Source of the DNA: Chitinophagaceae bacterium
GTDB taxonomy: Bacteria > Bacteroidota > Bacteroidia > Chitinophagales > Chitinophagaceae
NCBI GenBank assembly: GCA_016720825.1
Contig: JADKJV010000006.1
Span: 62,001-126,000 of the forward strand
Direction of reading: 5' to 3'
Length of the DNA: 64,000 bases
Below the pieces are notes generated by a model. That model saw only the letters and a program-made list of their open reading frames with translations. It was not told where the DNA came from and ran no database searches. Positions 34,126 to 43,817 of this stretch are shown piece by piece. Position 1 is the first letter of the stretch, and every line of letters begins with the position of its first letter. Position numbers and translations under genes: made by a program.

Positions 34126-34769
34126 GCTATATTAATGATCTGGGCACGGCTGTTAACATGAAGCTTGTCATAAATATTGGCCACATGTTTTCTCACTGTA
34201 AGCGGGGAGATGTATAATTTCTCCCCGATAGCTTTATAGTTTTTTCCGGTTACCATTTCCTTTAGTATTTCCATTTCCCGATCAGAAAGCATGGTGTTCG
34301 TTTCCGATACCGGCTTTCCAGCTGCAACGGTAGCATTCTTCAGCAACTCCATAGCTTTCCGTGCAATGGCGGGGCTCATAGGTATGCCATTATATTCAAC
34401 TACGTTGGTAATGGCGTCTATTATATTCACTGCACTGTCATCTTTCAATAGATAACCCCCAGCACCTGCCCTGATCGCTTCAAATATTTTCTCATTATCC
34501 TCAAAAACAGTCAGTACGATAAATTTAATCCCGGGATAGGCCGATGTAGCTAAGGTAATTGCCTGTATGCCGTCCATGACTGGCATTTCAAGATCCATCA
34601 AAACAACCTGTGGATGTTTATTTGCAGGTAAAATTTTCAGCTGCGCTAAAAAGTCTTGCCCGTTTTTTGCTTCCAGTACCAGTTCAATTTCTTTAAACGC
34701 GCCGATCTTTTCTTTAACCGTAGTACGGTTAATTTGCTTATCATCTGCTATGGCAATTTTAATCGGCAT
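34104..34769 (-). CDS. LuxR/NarL-family response regulator
   Basis: 221 residues. The receiver domain has IKIAIADDKQINRTTVKEKI (acidic pair), VVLMDLEMPVMDGIQAITLA (phosphorylated Asp), VLTVFEDNEKIFEAIRAGAG (Thr) and GYLLKDDS (Lys). The C-terminal HTH is MLSDREMEILKEMVTGKNYK, AIGEKLYISPLTVRKHVANI, typical of NarL. It lies back to back with the propeller histidine kinase gene at 34857, so the two are a pair. A dyad at 34803-34822 lies between them, 34 bases upstream of this gene's start. Confidence 0.93.
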   Translation of the reverse strand: MPIKIAIADDKQINRTTVKEKIGAFKEIELVLEAKNGQDFLAQLKILPANKHPQVVLMDLEMPVMDGIQAITLATSAYPGIKFIVLTVFEDNEKIFEAIRAGAGGYLLKDDSAVNIIDAITNVVEYNGIPMSPAIARKAMELLKNATVAAGKPVSETNTMLSDREMEILKEMVTGKNYKAIGEKLYISPLTVRKHVANIYDKLHVNSRAQIINIAYKNKWI

Positions 34770-34802
34770 TTTCCAAAATTGAACAATAAGACAGCGTATA
34801 AC

Positions 34803-34822
34803 AATACTCCCGGGCGATTATT
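34803..34822. promoter_or_regulatory. dyad AATACTC-N6-GATTATT in the divergent regulator/kinase promoter
   Basis: AATACTC at 34803-34809, CCGGGC spacer and GATTATT at 34816-34822. Six of seven bases in the right arm fit the inverted repeat. The same dyad, perfect, occurs at 37906-37925. The bases CAATACTCCCGG here are the exact reverse complement of 12 bases there. Probable binding site of the adjacent response regulator. Confidence 0.55.
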
Positions 34823-34856
34823 TTTTTAGATTATATTACAAGTAACTTTCAGCTGC

Positions 34857-37800
34857 TTGACTACAGTTAAAAATCATACCACTCTGCTTACGGGACTCTT
34901 ATCCCTTTATTTCATGCTTTTACAGCCTTTAAAGCATGCAGGACAATCACCTCATCAATACATTGAATATACTACAGAAAACGGACTAAGCCTCAACTCC
35001 GTGAATGACCTGCATTTTGATAAGCAGGGTTTTTTATGGATTGCCACAGCTGATGGTTTACAGAAATTTGACGGCTATCATTTTCAGACATTTAAAAATA
35101 AGGCTACAGATATAAATAGTTTATCTGAAAATTCTTCTACAGATATTTATGAAGACGAGCCTGGTAACCTGTGGATTACACACAGAAAAGGATTGGCATT
35201 TAAACCCAAAGGAAAAAATGAATTCCGGGATATATCTGCCTTATTACCTCCTTATACTTTCCGGTTTGCTATGACTTGTTTATATGAAACTGATTCTGCT
35301 GTTTGGGTCTTTGATTATCCGGCGGGACTTTTTGCAATCAATAAATTTACTTTCCATGTAACACTTATTTCCCAACTGACTGGTTTTGACCCGGCGGAAA
35401 CTATTTTTTTACTCTCAAGACCACAGAAAAAAGGAGAACTGGCCTGGATAAGAAAGGGATCCCGGAAAGACGGCGATCTCTGCAGAATTTCCGGTGCAGG
35501 TCTCACAACTTTCGTCAATACGGGAAAAGTGAATGTGCTGTTTATTCTGCCACAAACAAATGATACTGTGGTGATGGTTACAGACAAAATGATTTTCAAA
35601 TCGCTGTCCGGCGATCCTTTTAAACCTGTGAAGATTTTGCAGGAGCATTTTGACGCCTCCGTTTTTGATACAAAATATGTTTCACTGCCGGGTAAAATAG
35701 CCGGCAATCAATATCTGATTCCCGGTATTAATAGCATCATGGTATATGATGGAATGAAGGAAAATATTGTCATCTTCCCTTATGATGAATATTTTGATAA
35801 ATACTTATTACCCTACCTGCGTACCGCCACAACTGATCAATTCGAAAATAACTGGATCGGTTATAATGGGATAGGTGGCATTAAAGTTATTTCCCGACAG
35901 ATATTTAATTTATTTAAACAACCCCGGCAACATAGTTTGCCTTACACGCTGGCTACTGGCAGCCGGGGAGAAATCTACACCGGCTTATTTCTGGGTGACA
36001 TTGAAGTGTATAATAAGGATGGTGGGTATTTATATACGATATCATTACCAGCTGAAGATAAAAAATCAGGTAGTCCCCGGGCTATGGCGATGATTGATTC
36101 ATCAACGCTGATCGTGAAATCCACGATCAATAAAATGTATGCCATTGACACCCGTACTTTAAAAGTGCTGGACATTTCAAACCAGATGCCTCCTGTTGCT
36201 GACATTGCCAGCCGTGAATTTGAAATGGACATGAAACTCGTTAACACGGACGAACTATGGTACAGCTACAGGAACCAGGTAGTTTCACTGGTGAAAACGA
36301 AAAAGGATATACCAGTACTGTTATCGCAACCCTGCCGGTGAATGAAAGAATAAACAGTTTTTTTTATACAACAGATAAAAAACTATGGATTGGCACATTG
36401 GCCGGCGTATGGCTTTGGGAACAGGGGCAGTTCACGAAAATAGACGTGATTGCCTGGGTAAAACACATCAACCAGCATATTAACGGGGACATATGGGTTA
36501 CTACAACAGATGGAATATATATTATCAAAGACAAGAAGGTAACCAGGCACCTGGGCACAGAAGATGGACTGTTAAATTCATTTGTGTATAGTGTACTATT
36601 TGACAATGCCGGAAACGGATGGGTAAGCACCAACCGCGGGATTGCCAAAATTGATACATCCATGAGGTTTACAACTTTTTCCGCCAAGGAAGGATTGCAG
36701 GGTGATGAATTTAATACAAAGGGATATTGTAAAGGCGAAGATGGCACCCTGTATTTTGCCGGGGTAAACGGGATTAATTTTTTTAATCCGGGAAAAATAA
36801 CCCGGAAAAGTGACCCGTCACCAACGATGCTAACAGGAATAGAAGTAAACAACCAGCCCTATTCACCGGATCTGGAACCAGAGTTTATAAATTCCATCAA
36901 CCTGACTTACCGCGAGAATAATATCCGCTTATCGTTTTCGAATATGGATTTTACAGTTCCCGGGAAAAACCAATATAAGTTCTGGCTGAAAGGTTTTCAA
37001 AATGACTGGACAACACCCCAGTCTAACAACGTTGTTCAGTATATATTGCCGCCGGGGGACTATCATTTATATATACAGAGCGCGAATCATGAAGGCGTTT
37101 GGAGCCGGGAGCCGTTGATCATTAATATTTATATCCGCCCGCCCTGGTATTTAACAACGCTGGCAAAAATCATTTTCCTGCTGCTGTTACTGGGTACTGT
37201 GGCTGCAGTCTTTTATTTTATTTCCCGTAACCGCTACCAGAAAAAATTAAGTGTACTGCAAACAGAACAAGTTGTTCAAAAAGAAAAGGAACGCCTCAGC
37301 CGTGATCTGCACGATAATCTTGGCGCTCAAATAACCTGGATATCAAATAGTATTTCCCAGCTGACCCGCAGGCCTGCGCAATTATCTGAAACAAACGACA
37401 AACTGAAGCGTCTTGAAGAAGGAACCGGAGAACTGATGCAAACTTTGCGGGAAACCATCTGGGTGCTGAATAAAGACAAAATAAGTGGTGTTGAATTTTT
37501 CGACAACCTGGTAAACCATGCCGCCAGGTTTATTGAGTCTTATGCGTCTATTCAATTACAAACAGAAGAAAACATTACCGCAGGAATACAGCTGAACTCC
37601 GGGCAGGCCCTGCAATTATTCCGGATTTGCCAGGAAGCCATTACGAATGCCTGCAAACATTCCGGTGCTTCAGTTATCCATGTCACTGCTGCATCAGATG
37701 CAAACCGCTTATCGGTTCGGATCAGTGATAATGGAAAGGGGTTTGATACCGGAACTGACGTCCCCGGACATTATGGATTACAGAATATGAAACAAAGGGC

Positions 37801-37879
37801 TGAAGAAAGTAACCTGGAACTGACTATTGAGTCCTCTCCCACCCCAGGCACTACGGTGACTGTCTCTGTTACTGTTTAG
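34857..37879 (+). CDS. two-component propeller sensor histidine kinase (frameshifted)
   Basis: About 1,007 residues. Start TTG at 34857, signal-like N-terminus (LLTGLLSLYFMLLQPLKH). Repeated Reg_prop blades (FLWIATADGLQKFDGYHFQT and LWIGTLAGVWLWEQGQFTKI and others) form two periplasmic propellers; a Y_Y_Y domain (PGKNQYKFWLKGFQNDWTTP) follows; one membrane helix (LAKIIFLLLLLGTVAAVFYF); then HisKA_3 with LSRDLHDNLGAQ (phospho-His) and HATPase with EAITNACKHSG, ISDNGKGFDTG and GHYGLQNMKQRAE. The two open frames (34857-36341, 36257-37879) join if one A is added to the A5 at 36300-36304. Such sensors usually detect polysaccharide fragments. Partner: the response regulator at 34104. Confidence 0.9.
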
Positions 37880-37905
37880 CAAAACCAAATTTTAGGCTTA
37901 CCAAG

Positions 37906-37925
37906 AATACTCTACCGGGAGTATT
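37906..37925. promoter_or_regulatory. perfect dyad AATACTC-N6-GAGTATT upstream of the exported protein gene
   Basis: AATACTC (37906-37912), spacer TACCGG, GAGTATT (37919-37925): seven-base arms, all paired. It begins 27 bases after the kinase stop and ends 48 bases before the ATG at 37974. No T tract follows, so an operator is more likely than a terminator. See the matching site at 34803. Confidence 0.6.
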
Positions 37926-37973
37926 GCCTCATACGCTGCTACAGGATAGTTTCGGGATATCAATTATTTTGTT

Positions 37974-40189
37974 ATGAGTAGACTGCCTGCGCTCCTGTTA
38001 TTCCTGTTGTTTACCCATTATGGTTCAGCACAGCTGAAAGTAGTTTTAAAAGAGGACTTCTCAACAAACAGTAATAAATGGGTTACCGGAGACATCGCCA
38101 ATCTGTCTGTAAAACTGGCTGATGGCAAATATGTCATTGACAGTAAAATGCAAAATACCATTACGCCACAAATCCTGGCAGGTGTAGACAGTTCAAAAGA
38201 TTTCACGATTGGTGTCAGTATAAAAACGATTGCAATAAACGGGCCGGGCGAATATGGCTTCATTTTCGGTTCAAACAAATATGCCTATTACTGCTTTGCA
38301 GCAGATACAAAAGGCGAATATGCACTATACTCGTTTACTGACAATACGGTCCATGTAATTACCCCGATATCCAAAACACCTTTGCTGAATCAGGGATTAA
38401 ACCAGATCAACAAGCTTGAAATTAAACACAAGGGAAAACACTGGTATCTCGTCATAAATGGTTCGGTGGTGGACAGCACAGCGTCCAGGCGGTTTTTCGG
38501 CCCATTTGCCGGTGTGTCGGCAGAAAATATAAATGCAGAATATGATGACTTCCTCATTACCGGAACTCCTGTAGCCACTTCCGGGAATTTGTGTACCCTT
38601 TTCCCTTTGATTTTTCAAAGTGCCAAAAACAATTTTGAATATATCAAAGGTGATCCGACAGACAAGGTTGATTCCGGGATTTTTGCCACATCTGTTCATT
38701 TAACAGAAGACAAAATTCCTGAACTGAACTTATACCCTGATATAAACATTTTTATTCGATTTTAAAAGAGAAACATGCTTCATTAGCTGAAGCCGTAAAG
38801 TATAACGACAACCTGGTTATCCAGCTGAGAAAGTGCCTGCCGGGATTCGTTTTCACAAAATCTGCTGGTGATAAGGGAATACCTCAATATTTAATCTCCG
38901 AAAAAGTGAAATCCACGGGCAATTCGCCACAGGCAGTGTTGGGCATTGCGCATGCAGAGTATTATATGACCGCATTAAACATTTCTTCCATTCCAGTTAA
39001 AAGCCCGGTAACTATTGCGGTTCCGCTACCCGAAATAAAACCAACATCCGGCTGGATCGTGAATGAGGTTTTCAAGAACAATGATAACAAATGGCGGGTT
39101 GACAGCAACAGCAAGCTTAAATGCAGTATTGATTTTGGTTACTACCTGAACTCAAATACTCCGGAACAGAATATTGTGCTGCATACATTTAATATGCCCG
39201 GGAATGAAACGCATGACTATAAAATAGAGACGACGCTTCAGAATTTTGATCAAAAGGATAATAGTCCGTTCGGACTTGTATTCGGCAATCACGACCAGCA
39301 TGCCTATTATTTTTTAATCACCAATAACGGATCGTTTGCCATTAAAGAAACAACTGATACAGGGGTAGTCGTACTTAAAAATTTTACTTTAAGCAGTGCC
39401 GTTCACGCTACTAGGAACGAGCTTTCTTTCTACAATAAATTAACCATCATTAAACTGAAGCAAACCTGGAGTTTCAGGGTTAATGACAAAGAAGTATTTA
39501 CCTGTAACGCGGGACGGTTAGGGGAAAATTTCGGTTACTGGATACCTGGCAAAGCGCTGATCAGAGTACGTACTTTTAAAATCTTCGACTGGACCCTGGC
39601 TGAAAATTTCCCCGACCAGCCCAAAGAGGTCATTTATACCCATATGTTTTACGATCAATTATGGACCAATATAAATAACTGGGATGAATTAAATAATACA
39701 ACAACAAAAAGTTCTTTTCCCTATTTGGGTTACCGCATTGAACATAAAGGTGACGGGTATTTTATGCCTGCGCTGGCCATGCCCGGCATGGGTCTGACTG
39801 ATTTTAAATTCGAGGTACAGGCTTCGCATCAAAATGGCGCAACCGATAAGCAGTTCGGGCTTTGTTTTGGAAAAAAGGATATTGATAACACGTATATTTT
39901 TACCATTGCTTCAGATGGAAGTTATGAAATAGGAAAATTTATTAACGGTGACTGGACATCCATTTACAAAGGTGATGCGGCTGCGATCTATAAGAACAAT
40001 TATTCAACCAATACGCTGTCTGTCGAACAAGCGAATGGAAAATGGTTTTTCTATATTAATTACCAGTTGGTGCATACATTTTATTCAGCAACCCTGCCGG
40101 GCAGTAAAGCTGGATGCTATGTGGAAGGAGACCAAACGGTGCAATTTGAAAATATGACGTTTTCACTCATTGAATACCGGGATAACTGA
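37974..40189 (+). CDS. large exported protein with three LamG/DUF1080-like beta-sandwich domains (frameshifted)
   Basis: About 738 residues. The frames 37974-38765 and 38762-40189 join if one T is added to T5 at 38749-38753 (giving INIFYSILKEKHASL). Signal peptide LPALLLFLLFTHYGSAQ. Three similar domains are seen: residues about 20-190 (EYGFIFGSNKYAYYCFAADT), 330-540 (PFGLVFGNHDQHAYYFLITN) and 545-735 (QFGLCFGKKDIDNTYIFTIA). The FGLxFG...YYF pattern is typical of jelly-roll domains that bind or hydrolyse saccharides, but no catalytic residues could be assigned. A helical segment of about 130 residues separates the first and second. I do not know a named family. Promoter dyad at 37906. Confidence 0.7.
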
Positions 40190-40191
40190 AT

Positions 40192-41315
40192 ATGAACCCG
40201 GTAATTCAACACCTTTTAAAGGAACTGGAAACAGGTGAACCCGATATGAAGCCAGGTTACCTGCTTGACATAGGCGATTATATAGAACATCCTTATCCGC
40301 ATGAAGATGGCTACCCCGAAACCGTACAGCAACTGGTGATCCTGCTTAGTAAAGAAACCGTACCGGAAGTAAGAAGGCAATTGGTGAAGGTGATTGAGCG
40401 TGCTTATTTGTACCCGGTGAATTTATCCGGGATAAACTTTGAGCCGCTGATCTGCAAGTTAGAAACTGCTGACCCAATTTTAATACAAAGTGCATTGTTC
40501 TCATGGCCGCCGCACAAACTTCGGTCCCGGGTATTAAGACCGGTATTGACAGCAGTTCACTGCTTTCAACCGATAACCGGAATAATAACAGGTATTACAA
40601 AGAATTGCCCATTCAGCTTAAAAAAGGTATGGGCGCTGTTTTTTATATGGAAAGCAATGCTTTTAAGCCCTACCTGATATTTTTTTCCACTGGGGATGGA
40701 AAATCATTTGGTGTACCCCGTATAACAAGGGAAGATAAAGGCGACCGGATGACGATTTCTTTTACCGCCCCTGCCGATACCAGTTTTTTCCTGATATTCT
40801 CATCTTATGAAGAGACAGTGACCGGGAAATTCTATTACGGTTATTCGATCATGGACTCTGCGCAGATGGCATTCAGTAATAATTTCAATCTATGCCAGCG
40901 ATTGCATTACCTGTTGAATCAGTGGCAGGCAAACTGGGATTTATTACCCACCTCAACCGGGCACCATCTGGATACGGAAGACCCGGAGATGTCGTATGAT
41001 TACCGGATGACCAGTAACACATTAATAAAAGGCGCCAATACGGAAATTGAAGCGCGGTATAAAGAGGTCCTGTTTTCGACAAAGGAATATGGAGCAAATG
41101 ATGACTTTTATAAAAAGATCTGTAAGGACATCATGGCCTGCCTGGATGCCAGTCAATGGGAAAGTCAATCAGTCGTCGAAGAAGAAAAAATATCCGCCTA
41201 TTCAAATGAAACCAGAGGAAAAATTGTCACGCATTTTTATATAAAGGGCGCGAAAGGCCTGCCGTTTAAAAGTTTTGACGTTATACTGAATATTGACTTC
41301 ACGAACATACTTTAA
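40192..41315 (+). CDS. hypothetical protein with HEAT-like N-terminus (probably one frameshifted gene)
   Basis: It begins 3 bases after the preceding gene, so the two are co-transcribed. Frame one (40192-40677) has helical, HEAT-like pairs: IQHLLKELETGEPD, YPETVQQLVILLSKETVPEV and RRQLVKVIERAYLYPV, to FEPLICKLETADPILIQSAL. Frame two (40503-41315) begins MAAAQTSVPGIKTG. One missing base near 40500 would join them to a protein of about 374 residues. The second part has a beta-rich region (YLIFFSTGDGKSFGVPRITR, TISFTAPADTSFFLIFSSYE) and a helical C-terminus. No signal peptide on frame one. Function unknown; the two-gene reading remains possible. Confidence 0.55.
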
Positions 41316-41399
41316 AACCTTATGAAGTTCACTTGATTTTTAACTAATGCAAAATTCAGGATGTTTCCATAAGATCGCGGGAGTTTTGCAGGAAACCCA

Positions 41400-42854
41400 T
41401 TACTCTTTTTCCACTTTCATCATTTGCACGCCCCAGCATCCGTTTTTATCCCCGCAGTTTTTGGCAGCGAGTAAAATGGCATGCAGTTTTTTCTTCATCT
41501 TGCCGGAAAGGGTTGATGCAATATTCTTTAATTCGTAAGGATCTTTCTTTACATCATAACAACTGATTTCACCGGTTTCATATTCTACATACAGCATGTT
41601 GTGAAAACGCAGGGCCGTATATGAAGGCAGCCTGCCATCTTCTGCTTCCTGGCGGTCGGGGTCGTTGACATCATAATCCACCCGGCGGTGTTCAATGATG
41701 GCAAAATTGCGCCAGTCAATTTTCTCTGTGTTTTGATCGCGGAGAAATTGCTGTACATCTTTTCCATCCGGATTACCCGTAAGCTTTGTACCCGCGAGTG
41801 CTGCAAAAGTGGGTGCCAGGTCAATATTGGAAACAATGGCCTGCTGCCAGTTTCCTTTGGCAACATCAGGTCCGCAGGCAATGAGGGGCACACGGATATC
41901 AATGTCAAAAGGTGTTTGCTTGCCCTGCACCATGGAGTAATCACCCAAATGGTAGCCATTATCAGAACTGAAGAAAATGTAGGTATTGGTCACCACCCCC
42001 GCTTCTTTCAGCACTTTGCGGATATTACCCAGCATTTCATCAATAGACATGATACACCGTAAGCGGTTCCGGAAAAATTTCATCAACCTTGTTTATTTTC
42101 TTAGCCCCTAAAGGCTGTAATTGACGAAGCCAGTCAGGTGCTGTACTGTCTGCCTGGTGATTAAAAGTCGGGGTACGGGGTGCTTTTGATTCTTAAAAGA
42201 TTCAGGTGCCTGGGAGCCGGTATGTAAGGTGCATGGGGCGGAAGGTTGCTATTTCAATAAAGAAAGGATGGTCTTTCCACGCTCTGATCAGGCTGTCGGT
42301 ACGGGCAGCAAGTACATCGGTCAGATAATCTTCCGGCGCATTGCCATAATGTAAAAATTGTCCGTTGCTGTTGATATCGTAATCGAAGTTGCGGTATCCC
42401 CGCCGGCAACAAACCAGTCAGACCAGCCTTGAAGGGGCTCGTGGGTTTGTGGCAAATACCCATTCAGGAACTTACCCATCATAGCGGTTTTGTAACCAGT
42501 TTGCTGTAGTGCCACACAAAAACTTTCCTGCGCATCCCCATGATCCATGAAACCCTGGTAGCCGCCATTTGGAACTGTGTTGGTCTGCACACCGCTGTTA
42601 TGCGGTAACATGCCGGTGAATATAGAGGAGCGTGAAGGACAGCAAAGTGAATTGCTGACATAATAATTGCTGAAGGTTACGCCTTCCTTTTGCATGGCTT
42701 TCAGGTTCGGCATAAAATCAACCAGGTTGCTGGCATAATCGTCGGTAAGAATAAAGATGATATTCGGACTGCCTTTGACCTGGCTTTGGGCGTTACCTGA
42801 AAATGTATTGCTCGCAAATAAAAAGATCAGGAAAGAGTATTTTAAAGTATTCAT
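41400..42854 (-). pseudogene. sulfatase, several frameshifts
   Basis: The N-terminal open part (42321-42854) has a signal peptide and SPNIIFILTDDYASNLVDF (metal-binding DD), then NSLCCPSRSSIFTG, which holds CxPxR where the first Cys becomes formylglycine. The C-terminal part (41400-42086) has FFSSDNGYHLGDYS and VPLIACGPDV. In between (about 42087-42330) the homologous blocks are spread over at least three frames (NGQFLHYGNAPEDYLTDVLA, HPFFIEIATF, APYIP). Total about 484 residues. It would remove sulfate from a glycan or proteoglycan, exported. Whether the breaks are real or sequence errors is open. Upstream, TAACTTTA on the minus strand (about 42870) is a weak -7 element. Confidence 0.8.
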
Positions 42855-43242
42855 AGTAAATATTTCAAGTCTGTAAAGTTACCATTTAAATCAAGTGCCA
42901 TGTTGCCCTGAATTATTTATTCCTTCCACCGTATTGACTAACGACTACCGACCAGCAACTGTATCTCGCAGCGACCGCAGCGGGGCAACGAATGCAGCGA
43001 TCTCTGCACGCCCCCGCCACGTCATAAAACCTGAATCAGCCCATTATATAACAACCATGACTATTATATACCACCTTCAAGCACACACGAACTCCCGACT
43101 CCTGACTCCTGACTAAAGACTAGTGACTAATGATTTCTGCACACTGAGCCTCATCAACTTTCATCCCGAATGGTTGAATTAAATTAACCGTCGGGCAATA
43201 CTTGCAAAAGTTCTTTAAATGATCAGATTAAAATAGCCATAT
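42855..43242. other. gene-free region with mixed repeats
   Basis: The region holds GACTNNN heptads (42936-42953 and 43097-43128), a CTCGCAGCGACCGCAGCGGG segment at about 42964-42984 whose complement resembles the 43-bp repeat, and AT-rich DNA. No gene found on either strand. Confidence 0.65.
43097..43128. repeat. GACTNNN heptad repeat (five units)
   Basis: GACT at 43097, 43104, 43111, 43118 and 43125, seven bases apart. A sixth, imperfect unit is at 43132 (GATT). Confidence 0.75.
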
Positions 43243-43654
43243 ATGAAACACAATATGCATTACGGGTTTCATTACGTTTTACTTCCTGTTATTTGGTTGT
43301 TCATGGTCAGCCCGTCCTACAAACCGGCAACCAACCAGGTTATTCACCGGGGGTCAGTGTAGTAACAAAATCAGTGAAAAATATCACTGCCACTTCAGCG
43401 GATTGCTATTTTCAGTTGCAGATCCTGCCAAGTCCCCAAAAACGATCGGTGTTTGCATCAGTAAGGGGCCTAACCCGGATATCACAAACAAGAGATACGG
43501 TGTGGCCAAAGGCAGCATGGGCCCGGTTGATTTCAGATCAGAGATGACCGGACTTACCCCTTATCTGAAATATTACGTCAGGGCCTACTGCACTACAACA
43601 GCAGGTACGGTGTATGGGAATGAGATTTCATTTACTACTTTGAAACCGAAATGA
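43243..43654 (+). pseudogene. small FN3-like lipoprotein, several frameshifts
   Basis: About 135 codons from the ATG at 43243, read in three frames. One frame gives a lipoprotein-type signal (FYFLLFGCSW; lipobox LFGC). The next gives GYSPGVSVVTKSVKNITATS. The last, SVADPAKSPKTIGVCISKGP to EISFTTLKPK, has the YYVRAYCTTTAGTVYGNEIS end of a fibronectin type III-like domain, common in Bacteroidota surface lipoproteins. Function unknown. No single frame covers it, so it is either a pseudogene or a badly sequenced gene. Confidence 0.6.
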
Positions 43655-43817
43655 GGTAATACATACAACCGTTGCGCTTTAAAAAAAGGCCGCCAGGAAT
43701 GAAAACTGGCGGCTTTTCGGTTAATATCATTTCAACGCTCCCGAAATGCCGGATATCATAAAAACGAATCATCTTTTTTCAGACTTTTGAAATAGCTTGT
43801 ATTGAAAATCGGAAAGT

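Noticed and set aside
37906..37925. Terminator of the histidine kinase gene
   Set aside because: No T tract follows the stem, and the same dyad lies in the divergent promoter at 34803, which supports an operator.
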